A stretch of DNA of 64,000 nucleotides from Dietzia alimentaria 72. Its GTDB lineage: Bacteria; Actinomycetota; Actinomycetes; Mycobacteriales; Mycobacteriaceae. Position numbers and translations under genes: made by a program. Under the pieces are notes generated by a model, which was not told the origin of the DNA, searched no databases, and worked only from the letters and a program-made list of their open reading frames with translations. Positions within the stretch are counted from its first letter, which is position 1. Every line of letters starts with the position of its first letter. The stretch is taken from positions 1-64,000 of the forward strand of contig NZ_AGFF01000027.1 in the NCBI RefSeq assembly GCF_000226215.1. Reading direction: 5' to 3'. Below, one piece after another: positions 60,893-64,000 of the stretch.

Positions 60893-60969
60893 GCCCCCAT
60901 AGCCCAATTGGCAGAGGCGAACGGCTTAAAACCGTTTCAGTGTCGGTTCGAGTCCGACTGGGGGCACCA
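60893..60969 (+). tRNA. tRNA with UAA anticodon (Leu-type anticodon, short variable arm)
   Basis: GCCCCCA pairs with TGGGGGC, A discriminator and encoded CCA. The anticodon stem AACGG/CCGTT encloses CTTAAAA with anticodon TAA. The T arm is GTCGGTTCGAGTCCGAC. Only about five bases separate anticodon stem and T arm, so the long variable arm of normal tRNA-Leu is missing. Location after ppx is conserved. The 130-bp gap to the following helicase holds nothing clear. Confidence 0.85.
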
Positions 60970-61100
60970 TTCGCCAACAATCGTTCTACAACCACTATTC
61001 GCAGAACCCCACGACCCTAGACGAATGTCCATTAAGGTAACTTAAGTTCTGACTCCGAGATGGCGGAGTGCGGCAAGTTTCGAGTTAGCGTAGGGATGCC

Positions 61101-64000
61101 GTGCGAATTATCGACAATGTCAACGACCTTCTAGGCGACGTCCTCAAGGCTGAGATCACTCCCGGTTCGAAGGTCCGCATCGCGGCCTCGACGTTCTCGA
61201 TATTCGCTTTTGAGGCGCTACGCACGGAGTTAGACCAGGTCAGTGGCCTGGAGTTCATCTTCACTTCGCCGTCGTTTGTGACCTCGAAGGTCACCGACAA
61301 GCTTCGCAAAGAGCGCCGGGAGTTCTTCATCCCCAGCGCCGCTCGGGGCGAGTCCAGCCTGGCGGGCTCTGAGTTTGAGATCCGTCTGCGCAATAAGCTC
61401 AACCAACGGGCGATTGCGCGGGAGTGCGCCGACTGGGTGCGGCGCAAGGTGAGCTTCCGATCGAACTCGACCGGTAACCCCATGCAGCAGTTCGCGATGG
61501 TCGACGAGCGGGCCGCCTACATGCCGCTGCAGGGCTTCACAACCGCAGATTTGGGTTATGAGCGAGGCAACGCGGTCTCCAACATGGTCCACCGTGTCGA
61601 CGACGCGCCAATGACGGCGCAGTACGTCGCGCTCTTCGACCAGATCTGGACCAACCCGGCGCAGCTCGATGACGTCACCGACGCGGTCCACGAACACATC
61701 GCCAGCGTGTACGCCGAGAATTCGCCAGCACGGATTTACTTCCTCATCCTCTATAACCTGTTTGCCGAGTTCCTCGACGAAATTAACGAGGACGTCTTGC
61801 CCAATGACCGCACGGGCTATCAGGAGACTCAGGTCTGGAAGAGCCTCTACAACTTCCAGCGTGACGCCGCCACCGGCATCATCAACAAGCTCGAGACCTA
61901 TAACGGCTGCATCCTCGCCGACAGCGTCGGCTTGGGCAAGACGTTTACCGCGCTGGCGGTGATCAAGTACTACGAGCTGCGCAACAAGTCCGTTTTGGTC
62001 TTGGCGCCGAAGAAGCTCGCGGAGAACTGGACGAACTACAACGCCAATCTCACCACTAACATTTTCGCTAGCGACCGGTTTAACTACGACGTCCTCGCGC
62101 ACACCGATCTCTCCAGAAAGCGAGGGGAATCACTGGGGATTCGGCTCGATCGGCTCAACTGGGGCAACTACGACCTTGTGGTGATCGACGAGTCGCATAA
62201 CTTCCGCAACGCCGACTATGCCTATGAAAAGGAATCGCGATACCAGCGGCTCATGAGACAGGTGATCCGCGAGGGAGTAAAGACTAAGGTACTCATGCTG
62301 TCGGCGACCCCGGTCAATAACCGCTTCAACGACCTGAAGAACCAACTTCAGCTCGCCTACGAAGGCGAGTCGGAGAACCTCGCCCAGCATCTGAGCTTGT
62401 CGACGACGATCGAGAAGGTCTTCACTAACGCTCAGCGGGTTTTCAACGACTGGTCGAAGCTGTCGCCTAAGGACAGAACGACGGATCAGATCCTCAGGAT
62501 GCTCGATTTCGACTTCTTCGAACTGCTGGATTCGGTAACAATCGCGCGGTCACGCAAACACATCCAGGCGTTCTATGACACCAGCGAGATCGGGGCATTC
62601 CCAGATCGCTTGCCGCCGCTTTCGATTCGTGAGCCGTTGACGGATCTACCTGGGGTCGCGACGTTCAACGAGATCTTCGACCAGATCCAGGCGCTCACTC
62701 TGGCGGTTTACACGCCGATGGCCTACGTGTTTCCGAGTCGCCTTGGCAAGTACGAGGAGCTTTACGACGTCAAGGGCGGGACCGCCCGCTCCAACTTGGG
62801 TCAGCGCGGCCGTGAGCAGGGACTGAAGCAGCTCATGACGGTGAACTTGCTCAAGCGTCTGGAGAGCTCGGTGGAAGCCTTCCGCCTCACCCTGACCAAG
62901 ATCGAATCTGGCGTCGACCAGACCTTGGGGCGCTTGGAGTCTCACGCTGGAGCGGTCAGCGAGGTGGAGGCAGGCTTCGCCAGCTTCGATCTGGATGTTG
63001 ATGATGAGGACGACGCCAACCTCGAGGAGCTCACATTCGGGCAGAAGATCAAGATCGATCCGGACGATATCGACATCGAGTCCTGGCGCCGTGACCTGTG
63101 GAACGACCGCGAGACGTTGCGTGAACTCCTCGCAGAGATGCAGAAGGTCACCTCGGCACATGATCTAAAGCTCCAGCGGTTGAAGGCGCTCGTCACGCAC
63201 AAGGCGCAGCACCCCATCAACCCAGGAAATCGCAAGGTCTTGGTCTTCTCGGCGTTCGCCGACACCGCAGAGTACCTTTATCAACAACTCGCTCCCGCCT
63301 TCCGCGAGGTTGGGCTGGAGAGCGCGATAATCACTGGTGGCGGGCACGCGGCCAAGACCACGCTAGGCACAGGTCATGACTTCCAGCAGGTGATGACCTT
63401 GTTCTCGCCGCGGTCAAAGCAGCGGCACCTCACGATGTCGACGGCGATCGGCGAGATCGATGTGTTGATCGGCACCGACGTTATCAGTGAAGGACAGAAC
63501 CTCCAGGACTGCGATTACTTGGTCAACTACGACATTCACTGGAACCCGGTGCGGATCATCCAGCGCTTCGGCCGAGTGGACCGCATCGGTTCGATTAACG
63601 CCCAGATTCAGCTCGTCAACTTCTGGCCCGATATCTCGCTGGATGAGTACATCAACCTGAAGGAGCGCGTCGAGAACCGCATGGTCATTGCCGACCTCGC
63701 GGCCGTCGGCGACGACAACATCCTCGACCCGGCGAGCGCGGATGCGGCGTACCGTACGGAGCAGCTGCGCAAACTCCAGGACGAGGTGATCGAACTTGAG
63801 GACGTCCGTTCTGGCGTCTCCATCACCGACCTCGGCCTAAACGACTTCCGGATGGACTTGCTCGGATTCGTCAAGGAGCACGGCGAACTCGAAGCGTCGC
63901 CCAAGGGGTTGCACGCCGTGGTGCCGGCTGACCCGTCCAAGGGGCTACGTCCGGGAGTAATTTTCGCCCTGCACAACCTAAGCGGGGAGGAGAGCGCCCA
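61101..64000 (+). CDS. Large SNF2-type helicase with PLD-like N-terminal region, incomplete at window end
   Basis: The frame is open from GTG 61101 (AGGGA five bases upstream) to the last base, at least 966 residues. The N-terminal 200 residues resemble PLD-like domains of defence helicases, without a clear HKD. Helicase motifs follow: CILADSVGLGKTFTALAV (about 270), VLVLAPKKL, LVVIDESHNFRN, VLMLSATPVNNRFNDL, then the C-terminal VLVFSAFADTAEYL, DVLIGTDVISEGQNLQ and IQRFGRVDRIGS. Codon use is less GC-biased than the backbone. Location right after a tRNA suggests a genomic island, probably with DNA methylase or nuclease partners outside the window. Confidence 0.88.
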   Translation, partial: MRIIDNVNDLLGDVLKAEITPGSKVRIAASTFSIFAFEALRTELDQVSGLEFIFTSPSFVTSKVTDKLRKERREFFIPSAARGESSLAGSEFEIRLRNKLNQRAIARECADWVRRKVSFRSNSTGNPMQQFAMVDERAAYMPLQGFTTADLGYERGNAVSNMVHRVDDAPMTAQYVALFDQIWTNPAQLDDVTDAVHEHIASVYAENSPARIYFLILYNLFAEFLDEINEDVLPNDRTGYQETQVWKSLYNFQRDAATGIINKLETYNGCILADSVGLGKTFTALAVIKYYELRNKSVLVLAPKKLAENWTNYNANLTTNIFASDRFNYDVLAHTDLSRKRGESLGIRLDRLNWGNYDLVVIDESHNFRNADYAYEKESRYQRLMRQVIREGVKTKVLMLSATPVNNRFNDLKNQLQLAYEGESENLAQHLSLSTTIEKVFTNAQRVFNDWSKLSPKDRTTDQILRMLDFDFFELLDSVTIARSRKHIQAFYDTSEIGAFPDRLPPLSIREPLTDLPGVATFNEIFDQIQALTLAVYTPMAYVFPSRLGKYEELYDVKGGTARSNLGQRGREQGLKQLMTVNLLKRLESSVEAFRLTLTKIESGVDQTLGRLESHAGAVSEVEAGFASFDLDVDDEDDANLEELTFGQKIKIDPDDIDIESWRRDLWNDRETLRELLAEMQKVTSAHDLKLQRLKALVTHKAQHPINPGNRKVLVFSAFADTAEYLYQQLAPAFREVGLESAIITGGGHAAKTTLGTGHDFQQVMTLFSPRSKQRHLTMSTAIGEIDVLIGTDVISEGQNLQDCDYLVNYDIHWNPVRIIQRFGRVDRIGSINAQIQLVNFWPDISLDEYINLKERVENRMVIADLAAVGDDNILDPASADAAYRTEQLRKLQDEVIELEDVRSGVSITDLGLNDFRMDLLGFVKEHGELEASPKGLHAVVPADPSKGLRPGVIFALHNLSGEESA

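Overview
The window is a GC-rich actinobacterial chromosome segment. Its backbone follows the gene order familiar from Mycobacteriales (compare, from memory, M. tuberculosis pth-rplY-prs-glmU-tetR-mfd-mazG-lpqU-eno-ftsB/divIC-DUF501-ppx-tRNA-Leu). Leaderless-looking starts (TANNNT about 6-7 nt before ATG or GTG), many 4-bp GTGA/ATGA overlaps and F420-type enzymes fit that order. Dietzia or a close relative is my guess; the genus is not proven by the sequence.

Region 1 (1-20.6 kb) is a mixed, mostly non-backbone region: an AbiEi/DUF559-like nuclease-fold gene between two hairpin repeats, a HAD hydrolase, a PPK2 kinase with seventeen Lys-Asp-Gly triplets at its N terminus, an IS3-type insertion sequence, a 3-hydroxyisobutyryl-CoA hydrolase, an AI-2E-type exporter, a serine hydrolase, a CcdA/DsbA-like thiol pair divergent from a membrane protein-BlaI-M56 protease operon, a GH1 glucosidase with an MFS carrier and an M19-like dipeptidase, an F420-type LLM oxidoreductase and prfC.

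Region 2 (20.6-43.5 kb) carries the backbone: pth, rplY, arsC-like, prs, glmU, tRNA-Gln, a TetR regulator, mfd and mazG. Inserted into it are lysG/lysE, a trpF-like gene, an MFS exporter, a flavodoxin-type reductase, a TetR/HdeD divergon and a five-gene operon (VKOR, GT2, acyl-CoA dehydrogenase-like, PIG-L deacetylase, NodS-like methyltransferase) that resembles a sugar deacetylation and N-methylation pathway.

Region 3 (43.5-57 kb) separates mazG from eno and is accessory: a sodium/solute symporter with a 43-residue companion peptide, a copper set (CueP, DUF305) divergent from a two-component system, GNAT, a SatD-like regulator with a membrane partner, a CmtR/P-type ATPase cadmium-lead operon, the lpqU-type transglycosylase, an orphan helicase, and a decayed ParD antitoxin gene.

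Region 4 (57-64 kb) returns to the backbone (eno, ftsB/divIC-like, DUF501, ppx) and ends at a tRNA gene with a UAA anticodon. Immediately after it comes a large SNF2-type helicase that runs off the window, probably the first gene of an island.

A family of dispersed intergenic hairpins (consensus arm TTTTGTCGTGGCCACTGCG) occurs five times, one copy split by the IS; a second family occurs twice, one copy inside the 5' end of mazG. Most copies are followed on one side by G-rich short tandem repeats.
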